A DNA stretch of 64,000 bases, taken from the NCBI GenBank assembly GCA_964573725.1, contig CAZNLJ010000004.1, positions 111,052-175,051 of the forward strand, read 5' to 3'. The notes beneath the pieces were generated by a model that saw only the letters and a list, made by a program, of their open reading frames with translations, made no database searches and was not told the DNA's origin. Numbering within the stretch: position 1 is the stretch's first letter; every line of letters starts with the position of its first letter. Shown piece after piece: positions 9,478 to 18,792 of this stretch. The stretch is from UBA6168 sp964573725. Lineage in GTDB: Bacteria; Bacteroidota; Bacteroidia; Chitinophagales; Saprospiraceae. The position numbers and the translations under genes were made by a program.

Positions 9478-9715
9478 ATGACAATGGTTTGGGGGTATCG
9501 TTCCCCCGACAAAAAAAACAAACATGCACAATTTTTCCCAATCCCCTTATCTCCGCTCCCTTGTTGATCAAAATCAAGGCCTTTTTTCGGAGGCCGTATT
9601 ACTGGGCGGTATCTTTTCCCAAAAATTGCCCTATCCCGTATCTTTACGGTTGGAATCCTCCGAACCTTCACCCTCGCCTCCGGTCCAGCCCACCGGACGG
9701 CCTTCAACCGTCGCC

Positions 9716-12355
9716 ATGAAAAAAATATTGGTGCTTCTGGCAGCCGCCAGCCTCTCGCAATGTACCCCGAAGGAATTCTCGGCCATCCTGTTGGATGAAA
9801 CCGAGTACCGCGACCTCGACACCCTCGTGGTCAGCGCCGCCCGCCCGTCCTCGACCGACGGTCCAGCCCCTTCGGCGGAGCTTTCCCCCCCGACCCCCTA
9901 CCAGGCCAGTGCCCGCCGCGACGCCGACCTCCTCCATACCCGCCTGGAGGTAAGCTTCGACTGGCAAAAGGAACAAGTGCTGGGAAAGGCGGTCCTTACC
10001 CTGAAACCTTACTTCCACCCCGTCCGACAGGTCGTCCTGGATGCCAAAGGTTTCGACCTGCATCGCATTGCCCTCGCCGGCCGACCGGATACGCTCCCCT
10101 TTTCCTACGATGGTGAAAAAATCACCATCCTGCTGGACAAATCCTATTCCCGCGGATCCTCCTTCGATATCGCCATCGATTATACCGCGACCCCCGTCGC
10201 TTCCGGCGGCAGCGACGCCATCTCCTCCGACAGGGGCCTCTTCTTCATCAACCCGACCGGTCGGATTCCCGGTAAACCCCGGCAAATCTGGACCCAGGGC
10301 GAAACGGAAAACAACTCCCGCTGGTTCCCCACCATCGACAAACCGAACGAACGCGCCACCCACGATATCTTCGTCACCGTCGAAAAAGGTTTCAAGACCC
10401 TTTCCAACGGACTGCTCGTCGATTCCCGCGACCATCCCGACGGTACCCGCACCGACCATTGGAACATGTCCCTGCCCCACGCCCCTTACCTGGTCATGCT
10501 CGCCATCGGGGAATTCGCCGTCGTCACCGACACCTGGAACGACATCCCCGTCGAATATTTCATGGAACCCCGCTACGAACCCTACGCCCGGGATATCTTC
10601 CCCCATACCCCCGAAATGCTGCAACTTTTCTCCGACCTGCTGGATGTCCCGTACCCCTGGCAGAAATATGCACAGGTCGTGGTCCGGGATTATGTCTCCG
10701 GCGCCATGGAAAACACCACCGCCGTCATCTTCGGGGAATTCATGAACGGTACGGACCGGGAACTGGTCGACAACCTCCAGAATGAAAAAATCATCGCCCA
10801 CGAAATGTTCCACCATTGGTTCGGTGATTACGTCACTTGTGAAAGCTGGGCCAACCTGACCCTGAACGAAGGATTCGCCAACTACAGCGAATACCTATGG
10901 CTGGAACACAAGTACGGCCGGGCGGAAGCCGATTTCCACCGCCTGCAGGAACTCAGCGGTTATCTCGAATCCGCCAATGCGCAAGGTATTCACCCCCTCA
11001 TCCATTTCGGCTATGCGGAGAAGGAGGATATGTTCGACGCGCACAGCTACAACAAGGGAGGACTGGTCCTGCACATGCTACGGGAATATGTCGGTGAGGA
11101 GGCTTTCTTCGCCGCCTTGGGCAAATACCTGCGCGACAATGCTTTCTCCGATGTCGAAGCCCACGAACTGCGGCTGGCGTTCGAAGAGGTGACCGGTGAA
11201 GACCTCAACTGGTTCTTCAACCAATGGTATTTCCGGGAAGGTCATCCCGTCCTGGACGTCGATTACGACTACGATGAAATCAACCGCGAGGTCCTGCTGA
11301 CGGTCGTCCAAACCCAAGACCCGGCTGCGATGCCCGGTGTATTCGAATTGCCGGTCAAGATCGCCCTTCATTCCGGCCCTTCGGTCTCCACGCACGCCAT
11401 CCGGATCGACCGGCGCGTCCAGGAATTCCGGCTGCCCGCCGATACCGATCCGGACCTCATCCTTTTTGATGCCCCCGGTGTCCTGCTGGCCGAAATCAAC
11501 GAAGCCAAAAGCCGGTCGGAATACGCTTTCCAGTTCCGACATGCCAACGGGTTCCTCCATCGGCTGAAGGCTTTCCAAGCACTCATGGACGGCCCGGACG
11601 ACGCTTACCGGACGGAAGCCGTCAGCTTGGCGTTGTCGGACGATTTCTGGCTGCTGCGGTTGCTGGCCCTCGAACAGGTTCCCATGGACCAACCGGAATC
11701 GGTCCGTGCGGTGGCGGACCTGATGGAAAATGACCCGCATTCCGCCGTCCGCCAATTGGCCGTCGAGCAGGTCGCCACCCTGGAAGACTTGTCGTTCGCT
11801 CCCCGGATGGCGGCCATCGTCCGGCAGGACCCCGCCGCCAAGGTGGCCGGTGCCGCCCTCCTCGCCCTGCAAGCGCTGGATGAGTCCACCGCACTCGAAA
11901 TTGCCGGGGAGCAACGGGAGGATGATACCGAGCGTACCATCCTGACCCTCTCCACCCTGTATGCCCAAACGGAAAACCCCCTGTACCTGACTTACTTCGA
12001 GGAAAAATTCGACAAGGTCCACGGATATGCCCGCTACGAGTTCCTGCAACACTATACCTCCCTCGCCACCCACGGCGGCGTCGCCGATATCAGCCGGGCC
12101 GGCCAACGACTCAAAAGCATCGCCATGGATGCCGACCTGCCTTTCTGGATGCGCTACCAAGCTACCCGCGGCATCAACGAATTGCATGCCGTCCTCCAGT
12201 ACCGCACGGCATCCGCTTCCGGGGAGGCCCGGTCCATGCTCCTGCAAAGCGACAAGGAACTCCTGGGCTTCCTCGCCGATATCAAGTTGTGGGAAACGGA
12301 CGAGCGACTCCGCAACGCTTACCAAGGTTTTCCGAATCCGGCCGCAAAACCCTGA
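9716..12355 (+). CDS. M1-family aminopeptidase, lipoprotein
   Basis: Zinc metallopeptidase of 879 residues that removes N-terminal residues from peptides. The start at 9716 gives MKKILVLLAAASLSQC with a lipobox cysteine at 16, so it is probably membrane-anchored in the periplasm or on the surface. Substrate-anchoring GAMEN is at 329–333, and the zinc site HEMFHHWFGD starts at 362 with the third ligand in NEGFANY about 19 residues after the second His. The C-terminal third is helical and repeat-like, as in other M1 enzymes. A longer frame from 9524 would place the signal peptide internally and was rejected. Confidence 0.93.
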   Translation: MKKILVLLAAASLSQCTPKEFSAILLDETEYRDLDTLVVSAARPSSTDGPAPSAELSPPTPYQASARRDADLLHTRLEVSFDWQKEQVLGKAVLTLKPYFHPVRQVVLDAKGFDLHRIALAGRPDTLPFSYDGEKITILLDKSYSRGSSFDIAIDYTATPVASGGSDAISSDRGLFFINPTGRIPGKPRQIWTQGETENNSRWFPTIDKPNERATHDIFVTVEKGFKTLSNGLLVDSRDHPDGTRTDHWNMSLPHAPYLVMLAIGEFAVVTDTWNDIPVEYFMEPRYEPYARDIFPHTPEMLQLFSDLLDVPYPWQKYAQVVVRDYVSGAMENTTAVIFGEFMNGTDRELVDNLQNEKIIAHEMFHHWFGDYVTCESWANLTLNEGFANYSEYLWLEHKYGRAEADFHRLQELSGYLESANAQGIHPLIHFGYAEKEDMFDAHSYNKGGLVLHMLREYVGEEAFFAALGKYLRDNAFSDVEAHELRLAFEEVTGEDLNWFFNQWYFREGHPVLDVDYDYDEINREVLLTVVQTQDPAAMPGVFELPVKIALHSGPSVSTHAIRIDRRVQEFRLPADTDPDLILFDAPGVLLAEINEAKSRSEYAFQFRHANGFLHRLKAFQALMDGPDDAYRTEAVSLALSDDFWLLRLLALEQVPMDQPESVRAVADLMENDPHSAVRQLAVEQVATLEDLSFAPRMAAIVRQDPAAKVAGAALLALQALDESTALEIAGEQREDDTERTILTLSTLYAQTENPLYLTYFEEKFDKVHGYARYEFLQHYTSLATHGGVADISRAGQRLKSIAMDADLPFWMRYQATRGINELHAVLQYRTASASGEARSMLLQSDKELLGFLADIKLWETDERLRNAYQGFPNPAAKP

Positions 12356-12433
12356 CCGGTCGCACCACAACCATACCCCAAGGCTGGCTGAAACATACTT
12401 CGGAAGCAAAAGTTCCTGAAGCGAACTTCCGAC

Positions 12434-12467
12434 GGGCGCCTGTTCCCTCGCCCCGGGACAGGCGCCC
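12434..12467. terminator. Strong GC-rich hairpin between convergent genes
   Basis: GGGCGCCTGT(T)CCC pairs with GGGACAGGCGCCC across a short loop, giving a 13-bp stem with one bulged base. It lies between the converging ends of the M1 peptidase gene and rodA. There is no T-run, so bidirectional termination is probable rather than certain. Confidence 0.6.
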
Positions 12468-12531
12468 GCCCGCTCGTCCCACCACCGGCCGCGGCAAGAA
12501 AATTTGCCCCGCCACGGCCGCCCCCCAGCAC

Positions 12532-13929
12532 CTATTTCCGGTCCACATCCATCCGGAGCAATACGCTGATCATCAATGTAAAACCCAACAAGGAGGAGCC
12601 CCCCTTGCTCAAAAAAGGCAGCGGGATACCGATGATCGGCATCAATCCCATCGTCATGCCGATGTTGATGAAGACATGAAGAAACAGGATGCTCGCCACC
12701 CCATAGGCATACAATCGGTTGAAATCCGACCGCTGCCGCTCCGCCACCACGATGATCCGCCAAATCAACAAGGTGAACAATCCGATGATCGACAAGCTGC
12801 CGATGAACCCTTGTTCTTCCCCAATGGCGCAAAAGATGAAATCGGTGATCTGTTCCGGTACGAAGTTTCCCTGTGTGAAATTACCGGACAGATAACCTTT
12901 CCCGCTGAACCCTCCGGAACTGATCGCCATCTTGGAATGGTACAGGTTGTACCCCGCTCCGCGCAGGTCGACATTCGAAGGCCGGAGCCATACCTCTATC
13001 CGTTCCTGCTGGTGCTTCTTCAGGTTGTGAAAAACGAAGTTGGCCGCAAAAGCCAACAGACTGCCCACACTGAACAGGGCCGCCATCGCATAAGCCAGCC
13101 GCTGCTGCTTCTGGAACCAATGGTACAGGCACAAGACCAGGACCACCGATGCCGCCGCCCCTACCACATACCACTCATATCCGTTCCGAATCGCGAAATA
13201 GGCCGGTACCGCCATCAGCAATACCCCGCCCAGCCAATACAGCCGCCGCTTCATGTACCAACCGAGGAAAAGCGACGCCACACCGGCCAGACCGATCATG
13301 ATGTGCGCGGCCGGATTGACCAGCCCCAACAAGAGGATCGTTCCCGCCATGAACCCAATCACGAAGACCGTACCCGGAAATCCCTCCCGGTACAAGACCA
13401 CGAAAAAGGCCAGGAACACCAATGCCGAACCCGCATCCGGCTGCAACAGGATCAGGACCATCGGCACGGCAAAGAATCCAATGGCGGACATCCTGGACCA
13501 AATGGTCTTGAAATTGTTCGCATAGGCACTCAGGTAACTCGCCAACGCTATCGCCGTCCCGAACTTCGCAAATTCCGATGGCTGCAAGGTCACGCCCCCC
13601 CCGAAATCGTACCAGGAGGTCGCCCCCTTGATGGTCTTGCCGAACACCAACACCCCCGCCAACGCCACCAGGCTCAACACATAGATGATGTTCGCGAAGG
13701 TCCGCCAAAACTTTCCCTCGATGACATATGCCACGACAAATACCACCAAGGATATCACGACCCAGACCAATTGCTTCCCCACCGGTGTTTCCATGAAATC
13801 AAAGAAATCCCCGCCGTAGTTGCCCTGGCCGTACCCGACCGTGAATATCATCGCCCAACCGATCCCTACCAGGGCCAGATACAGGGAAAGGATGACGATA
13901 TCGATGCTGTTTTGTCCTCTTTTTGCCAT
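12532..13929 (-). CDS. rodA: Rod-shape determining SEDS protein RodA
   Basis: Peptidoglycan glycosyltransferase of the SEDS family, which polymerises lipid II with a class B PBP for lateral wall growth. 465 residues with about ten transmembrane segments. Family signatures include LQPSEFAKFG, LLQPDAGSALV, SGKGYLSGN, PEQITDFIFCAIGEEQG and the C-terminal PIIGIPLPFLSKGGSS. It is slightly longer than many RodA proteins because of an extra hydrophobic stretch around residues 215–300. It follows the outer-membrane protein gene by 14 bases, so the two are probably one transcript. The partner PBP2 and MreBCD are not in this window. Confidence 0.93.
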   Translation of the reverse strand: MAKRGQNSIDIVILSLYLALVGIGWAMIFTVGYGQGNYGGDFFDFMETPVGKQLVWVVISLVVFVVAYVIEGKFWRTFANIIYVLSLVALAGVLVFGKTIKGATSWYDFGGGVTLQPSEFAKFGTAIALASYLSAYANNFKTIWSRMSAIGFFAVPMVLILLQPDAGSALVFLAFFVVLYREGFPGTVFVIGFMAGTILLLGLVNPAAHIMIGLAGVASLFLGWYMKRRLYWLGGVLLMAVPAYFAIRNGYEWYVVGAAASVVLVLCLYHWFQKQQRLAYAMAALFSVGSLLAFAANFVFHNLKKHQQERIEVWLRPSNVDLRGAGYNLYHSKMAISSGGFSGKGYLSGNFTQGNFVPEQITDFIFCAIGEEQGFIGSLSIIGLFTLLIWRIIVVAERQRSDFNRLYAYGVASILFLHVFINIGMTMGLMPIIGIPLPFLSKGGSSLLGFTLMISVLLRMDVDRK

Positions 13930-13943
13930 TTTTCCGGAGCAAG

Positions 13944-14687
13944 TCAGTCTATGTATTCCACTTTCCGAAGGAATCGGAACCCGGCCGTCACCTCAAAGGT
14001 CAGGTTGCGGATGGTCCGCTCCGGAATGGTCCGGTTCTGCCCGGTGAACGGATCCCGGACATTCGCAATGGCCGGTTGCCGGTATTGCCAGGAGAGGTCC
14101 GGGTTCAGCGTGAACTCCAATACGGCACCGACCAGTTCGGCAAAGGAAAACTCCCAGCCGCCGCCCAGGCACAATCCGTAGTTCAGCTTCCGCACGAAAT
14201 AGTTGTCCGGAAAAAAGAAACTGTTGTTGAGCTCGTTGATCCGCTTGTATTCGTCCAGGTTGGTGGTCAAGGTGTAATCTCCCCGAAGTCCGAACAGGTA
14301 ATAGCCTTTGGTGATGGCCCCGAAATCAAATTTGCGCTTTGCCCCGAGGGTCAAGGAAAGGTTGTGGAAGACAAACTGCTGGGCCGGCGGCCGGAAGATG
14401 TCCCCGTTGATCGGATTGAAGAAATTCCGGTTGCGCAGCGCACTTCCCTTGGCGTGATACCCCAACTGGCTGAACAACGCATATTGCGCCGTTTCGTCGC
14501 CACTCTCCACAAAGGCGACCCCATGGTACTTGACCAATGGGTCCTGGTCGAACCCGTTCCATTTCTGGATACCCATGGTCATGCCTCCCTTGATGCCGAA
14601 AGCGGTGGTCTGCGCTCCTGTCAGCACCGGACCACAGACCAGCAGCCATATCGCCCACCCGGTCCATGTGTTCATTTGCCTCGTCAT
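13944..14687 (-). CDS. Outer-membrane beta-barrel protein (PorT-like)
   Basis: 247 residues with a signal peptide (cleavage probably after LTGAQ) and alternating hydrophobic beta-strands. It starts with FGIKGGMTMG and ends with an aromatic, strand-like segment (LTFEVTAGFRFLRKVEYID). This is the layout of outer-membrane beta-barrel/PorT-family proteins common in Bacteroidota; function is unknown. The predicted transcription start lies only about 10 nt before this ATG, so the in-frame ATG at 14675 is also possible. It probably heads the transcript that continues into rodA. Confidence 0.7.
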   Translation of the reverse strand: MTRQMNTWTGWAIWLLVCGPVLTGAQTTAFGIKGGMTMGIQKWNGFDQDPLVKYHGVAFVESGDETAQYALFSQLGYHAKGSALRNRNFFNPINGDIFRPPAQQFVFHNLSLTLGAKRKFDFGAITKGYYLFGLRGDYTLTTNLDEYKRINELNNSFFFPDNYFVRKLNYGLCLGGGWEFSFAELVGAVLEFTLNPDLSWQYRQPAIANVRDPFTGQNRTIPERTIRNLTFEVTAGFRFLRKVEYID

Positions 14688-14701
14688 ATTGTTATTTTTT
14701 T

Positions 14702-14709
14702 CAAAAATA
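14702..14709 (-). promoter_or_regulatory. -7 element TATTTTTG, promoter of the outer-membrane protein/rodA unit
   Basis: Exact TAnnTTTG match on the minus strand. A TTG (14734–14732) lies 22 nt upstream, slightly beyond the usual spacing. Confidence 0.5.
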
Positions 14710-14927
14710 CGTAGGTATCACCGAATTCGGGCAACAAAAAAGTGCCGCCGCCGGAACGAACCGCTCCCCGGCAAGCTGTCGGGTCCTATTCTCCGCCGGA
14801 ACCGAGAATTCCCTCCCGATGTTTTTGTTTTTCAACAGCTATATCTGAAATTGGCTCCCGGGAATTTCCCGATCCTCCCGGCCTCGGGCATCCTTCCTCC
14901 CTGCCGGGAACCTAAACCTATGCCGTC

Positions 14928-16205
14928 ATGATGAAAATTTTGCTGTTGGGTAACGGCGGGCGGGAACATGCCTTCGCCTGGAAGCTCAGCCAAAGTCCGC
15001 TTTGCGCCCAACTCTACATCGCACCCGGAAATGCAGGGACCGCCGCCTGCGGCACCAATGTCCCCCTGGATATCGAAGACAATGCCGCCATCCACGATTT
15101 CGTCATGGATCACGCCATCGACATGGTGGTCGTCGGACCGGAAGCCCCCCTGGTCAACGGCGTATGGAACTACATGCATCGCATGCGCTCCACCGCACAT
15201 GTCCGGGTCTTCGGCCCTTCCCTGCAGGGCGCCCGCCTCGAAGGCAGCAAGAGCTACGCCAAGAAATTCATGCAGGAATTCGGTATCCCGACCGCTTCCT
15301 ACCGCGAGTTCTTCGCCGCCAAACCCGAACTGGCCATGAACTTCATCCGCAAGAAGGCCAGTCTGCCAATTGTCCTGAAAGCCGACGGACTGGCCGCCGG
15401 AAAAGGTGTCGTCATTTGTGCCGACCGGGAAACCGCCCTCGAGGAAGCCGCCCGGATGCTCGGGGGCCGGTTCGGGGACGCCAGCCGGAAACTGGTCGTG
15501 GAATCCTTCCTCTCCGGTACGGAATTCAGCGTGTTCGTCCTGACCGACGGCCAATCCTACAAGATCCTCCCCGTCGCCAAGGATTACAAGCGCATCGGGG
15601 AAGGCGACACCGGTCCGAACACCGGCGGAATGGGAGCCGTCTCCCCGCCGCCTTTCGTCGACCGCACCCTCATGGAAAAAGTGGAGGAACGCATTGTGAA
15701 ACCCACCATCCTCGGCTTGCAACAACGCGGTATCCGCTACCACGGCATCCTTTTCATCGGACTGATCAAAGTCGGTGACGACCCCTTTGTCATCGAATAC
15801 AACTGCCGCATGGGGGATCCTGAAACGGAAGTGGTCCTGCCCCGGATCCAAAACGACCTCGTCGCCCTGCTCTCCGCTACCCTCGACGGCTCCCTGTCTT
15901 CCGTGGAACTCGCCATCGACCCGCGCACCGCCTCCACCATCATCCTCGCATCGGAGGGTTATCCGGGACCCTATCCCAAGGACCGGCCGATCTCCGGCCT
16001 GGAACTGGCCACCGACGGTCTCGTCTTCCACGCCGGCACAAAGCGCCGGGACGGACAGGTGCTGACCAACGGCGGACGGGTGCTGGCCGTCACCGCGCTC
16101 CACCAATCGCTGGCACAGGCACTGGCCGATGCCCGACAACTGGCGGAAACCATCGCCTTCGAAGGAAAATACTATCGGAAGGACATCGGCTTCGACTTGC
16201 GCTGA
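14928..16205 (+). CDS. purD: Phosphoribosylamine--glycine ligase (GAR synthetase)
   Basis: ATP-grasp enzyme joining glycine to 5-phosphoribosylamine in purine synthesis. 425 residues, the normal length. The N-terminal GNGGREHA motif is at residues 8–15, followed by APGNAGTA and GPEAPLVNGV; the ATP-grasp core shows VLKADGLAAGKGVV, NTGGMGAVSPPPF and YNCRMGDPETEVVLPR. ATGATG offers two adjacent starts (14928 or 14931). The GYDIA kinase gene follows after 27 bases. Other purine genes are not nearby. Confidence 0.96.
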   Translation: MMKILLLGNGGREHAFAWKLSQSPLCAQLYIAPGNAGTAACGTNVPLDIEDNAAIHDFVMDHAIDMVVVGPEAPLVNGVWNYMHRMRSTAHVRVFGPSLQGARLEGSKSYAKKFMQEFGIPTASYREFFAAKPELAMNFIRKKASLPIVLKADGLAAGKGVVICADRETALEEAARMLGGRFGDASRKLVVESFLSGTEFSVFVLTDGQSYKILPVAKDYKRIGEGDTGPNTGGMGAVSPPPFVDRTLMEKVEERIVKPTILGLQQRGIRYHGILFIGLIKVGDDPFVIEYNCRMGDPETEVVLPRIQNDLVALLSATLDGSLSSVELAIDPRTASTIILASEGYPGPYPKDRPISGLELATDGLVFHAGTKRRDGQVLTNGGRVLAVTALHQSLAQALADARQLAETIAFEGKYYRKDIGFDLR

Positions 16206-16232
16206 CCCTCCTTCTTCCCTTCCAATCCGGGA

Positions 16233-17189
16233 ATGCATATGCTTACGTCCTTCCATGCCCACGGAAAACTCCTCCTGACCGCGGAATACTTCGTCCTCGA
16301 CGGGGCCCTCGCCCTTGCGGTCCCCCTCCGACGGGGCCAATCGCTCACGCTGTCCGCCACGCATACCGACTACCCTTTTCCCGTGCTCCGGTGGGAAAGC
16401 CTCGACTTGGATGGGAAACCTTGGTTCGATGCGGTCTTCCGCACCGATGGTTTCGAACGCTTGTCCGCCTCCGATGCCGATACCGCAAGAAGGCTGCAGG
16501 ATATCCTCTCCACCGCCGCCGACCTGAATCCCGCCTTCGTCCCCGCCGTACCTGGTTCCCGCGACATACTCGCCCGTACCCGACTGGATTTCCCCCGGGA
16601 ATGGGGACTCGGCACCAGCTCCACCCTGGTCAGCCTGGTGGCCCGCTGGGCACAAACGGATCCCTTCTCCTTGCTGGCCCCCACTTTCGGCGGTTCCGGC
16701 TACGACCTGGCCTGCGCCACCGCTGAAAATCCCATCTTCTACCGGCTGCGGAACGGATCGCCCGTCGTGGTTCCCGCCCCTTTTTTCCCTCCGTTCTCCC
16801 GGCAGCTTTCCTTTGTCTATCTAGGCCAAAAACAGGACAGCCGGGAAGGTATCCGCCGCTACCGGGAACGTACCGCCTCCCGGAACGTCGACCGCCGACG
16901 CATCGACCGTATCAGCGAACTGACTTCCGCCCTCGCGCATGCCGATTCCTTGGATTCCTTCGGCCTCCTGTTGCAGGAACATGAAACGATTGTCTCCGAA
17001 ACCATCGGCCTGCCTACCCTCCGCGATCGTCTTTTCCCGGATTTCGACGGCTTCGTGAAATCCCTCGGCGCCTGGGGCGGCGATTTCGCCCTCGTCGCCA
17101 GCCGCCGACCGCTGGCCGATACCAAGGATTTTTTCAACGAAAAAGGTTTCCCGGTGTTTTTCCCTTATCACGACCTCGTGCGGGGTTGA
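16233..17189 (+). CDS. GYDIA-family GHMP kinase
   Basis: 318-residue member of the GHMP small-molecule kinase superfamily (galactokinase, homoserine, mevalonate and phosphomevalonate kinases). HAHGKLLLTAEYFVLDGALALAVPL is the family's N-terminal substrate region, WGLGTSSTLVSLVARW the phosphate-binding motif, and GGSGYDLACA corresponds to the GYDIA signature that names a Bacteroidota-restricted group, here with Leu for Ile. The natural substrate is not established; mevalonate-pathway or cell-surface sugar roles have been suggested for neighbouring families. It sits directly downstream of purD. Confidence 0.85.
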   Translation: MHMLTSFHAHGKLLLTAEYFVLDGALALAVPLRRGQSLTLSATHTDYPFPVLRWESLDLDGKPWFDAVFRTDGFERLSASDADTARRLQDILSTAADLNPAFVPAVPGSRDILARTRLDFPREWGLGTSSTLVSLVARWAQTDPFSLLAPTFGGSGYDLACATAENPIFYRLRNGSPVVVPAPFFPPFSRQLSFVYLGQKQDSREGIRRYRERTASRNVDRRRIDRISELTSALAHADSLDSFGLLLQEHETIVSETIGLPTLRDRLFPDFDGFVKSLGAWGGDFALVASRRPLADTKDFFNEKGFPVFFPYHDLVRG

Positions 17190-17299
17190 ATCCGGCACCG
17201 GTATGTCCCGAGGGCGACCCCACCCGGTTGCCCCGACCGAAATACCGGTCCGCAAGCCGCCCCGGATAGCCTCGTCTTCATGTAAACCGCTTTTCCGTC

Positions 17300-18055
17300 A
17301 TGCCCACTACCTGGCACGAAGCCTCCGTCGTCCGACTGTCCGACCTCGCACCAAACACCCGGCTCTTCCGGCTGAAAGTCCTCCAGGCCGAGCCGTTCCT
17401 TTTCCTGCCGGGCCAGTTCATCACCTTCGACCTTCCCATCGGCGAGAAAAGACGGGACCGCTGGCGCAGCTATTCCATCGCAAATGCGCCGGACGAAACC
17501 AATGTCCTCGAACTGTGCATCGTACGCGTGGAAGGAGGTAAGGCTTCCTCCTTCCTGTTCGACCGGGTCGGTCCGGGATCCGTCCTCCGCTTCAAAGGCC
17601 CGGATGGCCGATTCCTGCTTCCCGACCCTGCCCTGCCGACCGCCCGCAACCTGGTCATGGTCTGCACCGGTACCGGAATCGCTCCTTTTCGAAGCATGCT
17701 GCTGCACCTGCTTCGAACCGGTTCCTCCTATCGGCAGGTCCACTTGATTTTCGGAACCAGGACCGCCGACGGCATCCTCTTCCGCGATGAACTGGAAGGA
17801 TGGGCCGCAGAACTGCCCGGCTTCCGCTTTTCCGTCTGCCTGTCCAGGGAACGGCCACCGCTTCCGCTGCTTTCCGGAGGGGAATGCCACCCGGGTTATG
17901 TGCATGCCGCTTACCGGGACCGGTATGCCGGCCCGCAGCCGGATACCACCTTTTACCTCTGCGGTTGGTCCGCCATGGTCGACCAGGCTACCGAAACGCT
18001 GTCCTTGGGAATGGGCTACCCAACCAACCAGGTACGGGTGGAATTGTACGGGTGA
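17300..18055 (+). CDS. Ferredoxin-NADP reductase-like flavoprotein
   Basis: 251 residues with the two-domain ferredoxin reductase fold. The FAD domain shows PGQFITFDLP and WRSYSIANAP; the NAD(P) domain shows VCTGTGIAPFRSML, HLIFGTRTADGILFRDEL and the C-terminal YLCGWSAMVD, with VELYG at the end. There is no fused ferredoxin domain, so it needs a separate electron partner. It lies 110 bases after the GYDIA kinase and before nfu, so an iron-sulphur-related role is possible but not shown. Confidence 0.85.
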   Translation: MPTTWHEASVVRLSDLAPNTRLFRLKVLQAEPFLFLPGQFITFDLPIGEKRRDRWRSYSIANAPDETNVLELCIVRVEGGKASSFLFDRVGPGSVLRFKGPDGRFLLPDPALPTARNLVMVCTGTGIAPFRSMLLHLLRTGSSYRQVHLIFGTRTADGILFRDELEGWAAELPGFRFSVCLSRERPPLPLLSGGECHPGYVHAAYRDRYAGPQPDTTFYLCGWSAMVDQATETLSLGMGYPTNQVRVELYG

Positions 18056-18079
18056 TGAACTTCCACCCGCCATTTGTGT

Positions 18080-18087
18080 TATTTTTG
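18080..18087 (+). promoter_or_regulatory. -7 element TATTTTTG, promoter of nfu
   Basis: Exact TAnnTTTG match 43 bases upstream of the nfu ATG, predicting a leader near 40 nt. No clear -33 element. Confidence 0.55.
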
Positions 18088-18129
18088 CATCCGTTATTCC
18101 AAAGGTTCACCTAAAAGAAAATTATTGTC

Positions 18130-18744
18130 ATGGATTACACCGGCACCGCTCCTTCCATCGTATTGTTTACGGAACAAACCCCCAACCCAGAGTCCCTGAA
18201 ATTCGTCTCCAACCGGATCATTTACCGCGGCACCGCGGATTTCAAAGCGGAAAGCACGGCCCGGGAGTGGTCCCCGCTTGCCGCCGGTCTCTTTGGACTG
18301 CCCTACGTCAAAGGCGTGTATATCACCAATAACTTCGTCACCATCACCAAGGAATTCAATTACGAATGGGCGGATATCATGCTCCCGCTCAAGGAGCATA
18401 TCCGGCTGTTCCTGGAGGCCGGTGCGGATACGGCCGTCCGCGATGGCTACGCGGAAACCATGCGGGAACTGGAAGCCAACCGCATAGCGGAACAGTTTTC
18501 GGGTGAAGCGGGCGCCGTCGCCCTTCGCATCAAGGAACTGATCGACACCTATGTCAAACCGGCCGTGGAAATGGACGGCGGCAACATCGAGTTCAAGGCC
18601 TGGGACAATGGCACCGTCTATGTCACCATGCAGGGGTCCTGCTCCGGGTGCCCTTCCTCCACCGTCACGCTAAAGGCGGGTATCGAAGGCATGTTGAAGA
18701 GGATGGTGCCCGAGGTGAAGGAAGTGGTCCAGGAAATGGAATAA
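18130..18744 (+). CDS. Two-domain Nfu/NifU-like iron-sulphur scaffold
   Basis: 204-residue protein that carries and delivers Fe-S clusters. An N-terminal Nfu domain (TEQTPNPESLKFVSN...LFGLPYVKGVYITNNFVTITK) spans residues about 10–95, and a C-terminal NifU domain holds the cluster-binding CxxC in GSCSGCPSS. The order is the same as in mitochondrial NFU1. In the cell it would act after ISC or SUF assembly, neither of which is in this window. It has its own promoter and converges on the cyclase gene. Confidence 0.92.
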   Translation: MDYTGTAPSIVLFTEQTPNPESLKFVSNRIIYRGTADFKAESTAREWSPLAAGLFGLPYVKGVYITNNFVTITKEFNYEWADIMLPLKEHIRLFLEAGADTAVRDGYAETMRELEANRIAEQFSGEAGAVALRIKELIDTYVKPAVEMDGGNIEFKAWDNGTVYVTMQGSCSGCPSSTVTLKAGIEGMLKRMVPEVKEVVQEME

Positions 18745-18792
18745 GACGGACCGGCTCTCCCCCGCAGGAGGGTCATATCCCCGCCATACCGC

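Noticed and set aside
11078..12832. 584-codon minus-strand frame spanning the M1 peptidase end and rodA
   Set aside because: Runs across two genes and the terminator hairpin between them; no domain.
12289..14181. 630-codon plus-strand frame opposite rodA and the barrel protein
   Set aside because: Arg/Gln/His-rich shadow crossing a gene boundary.
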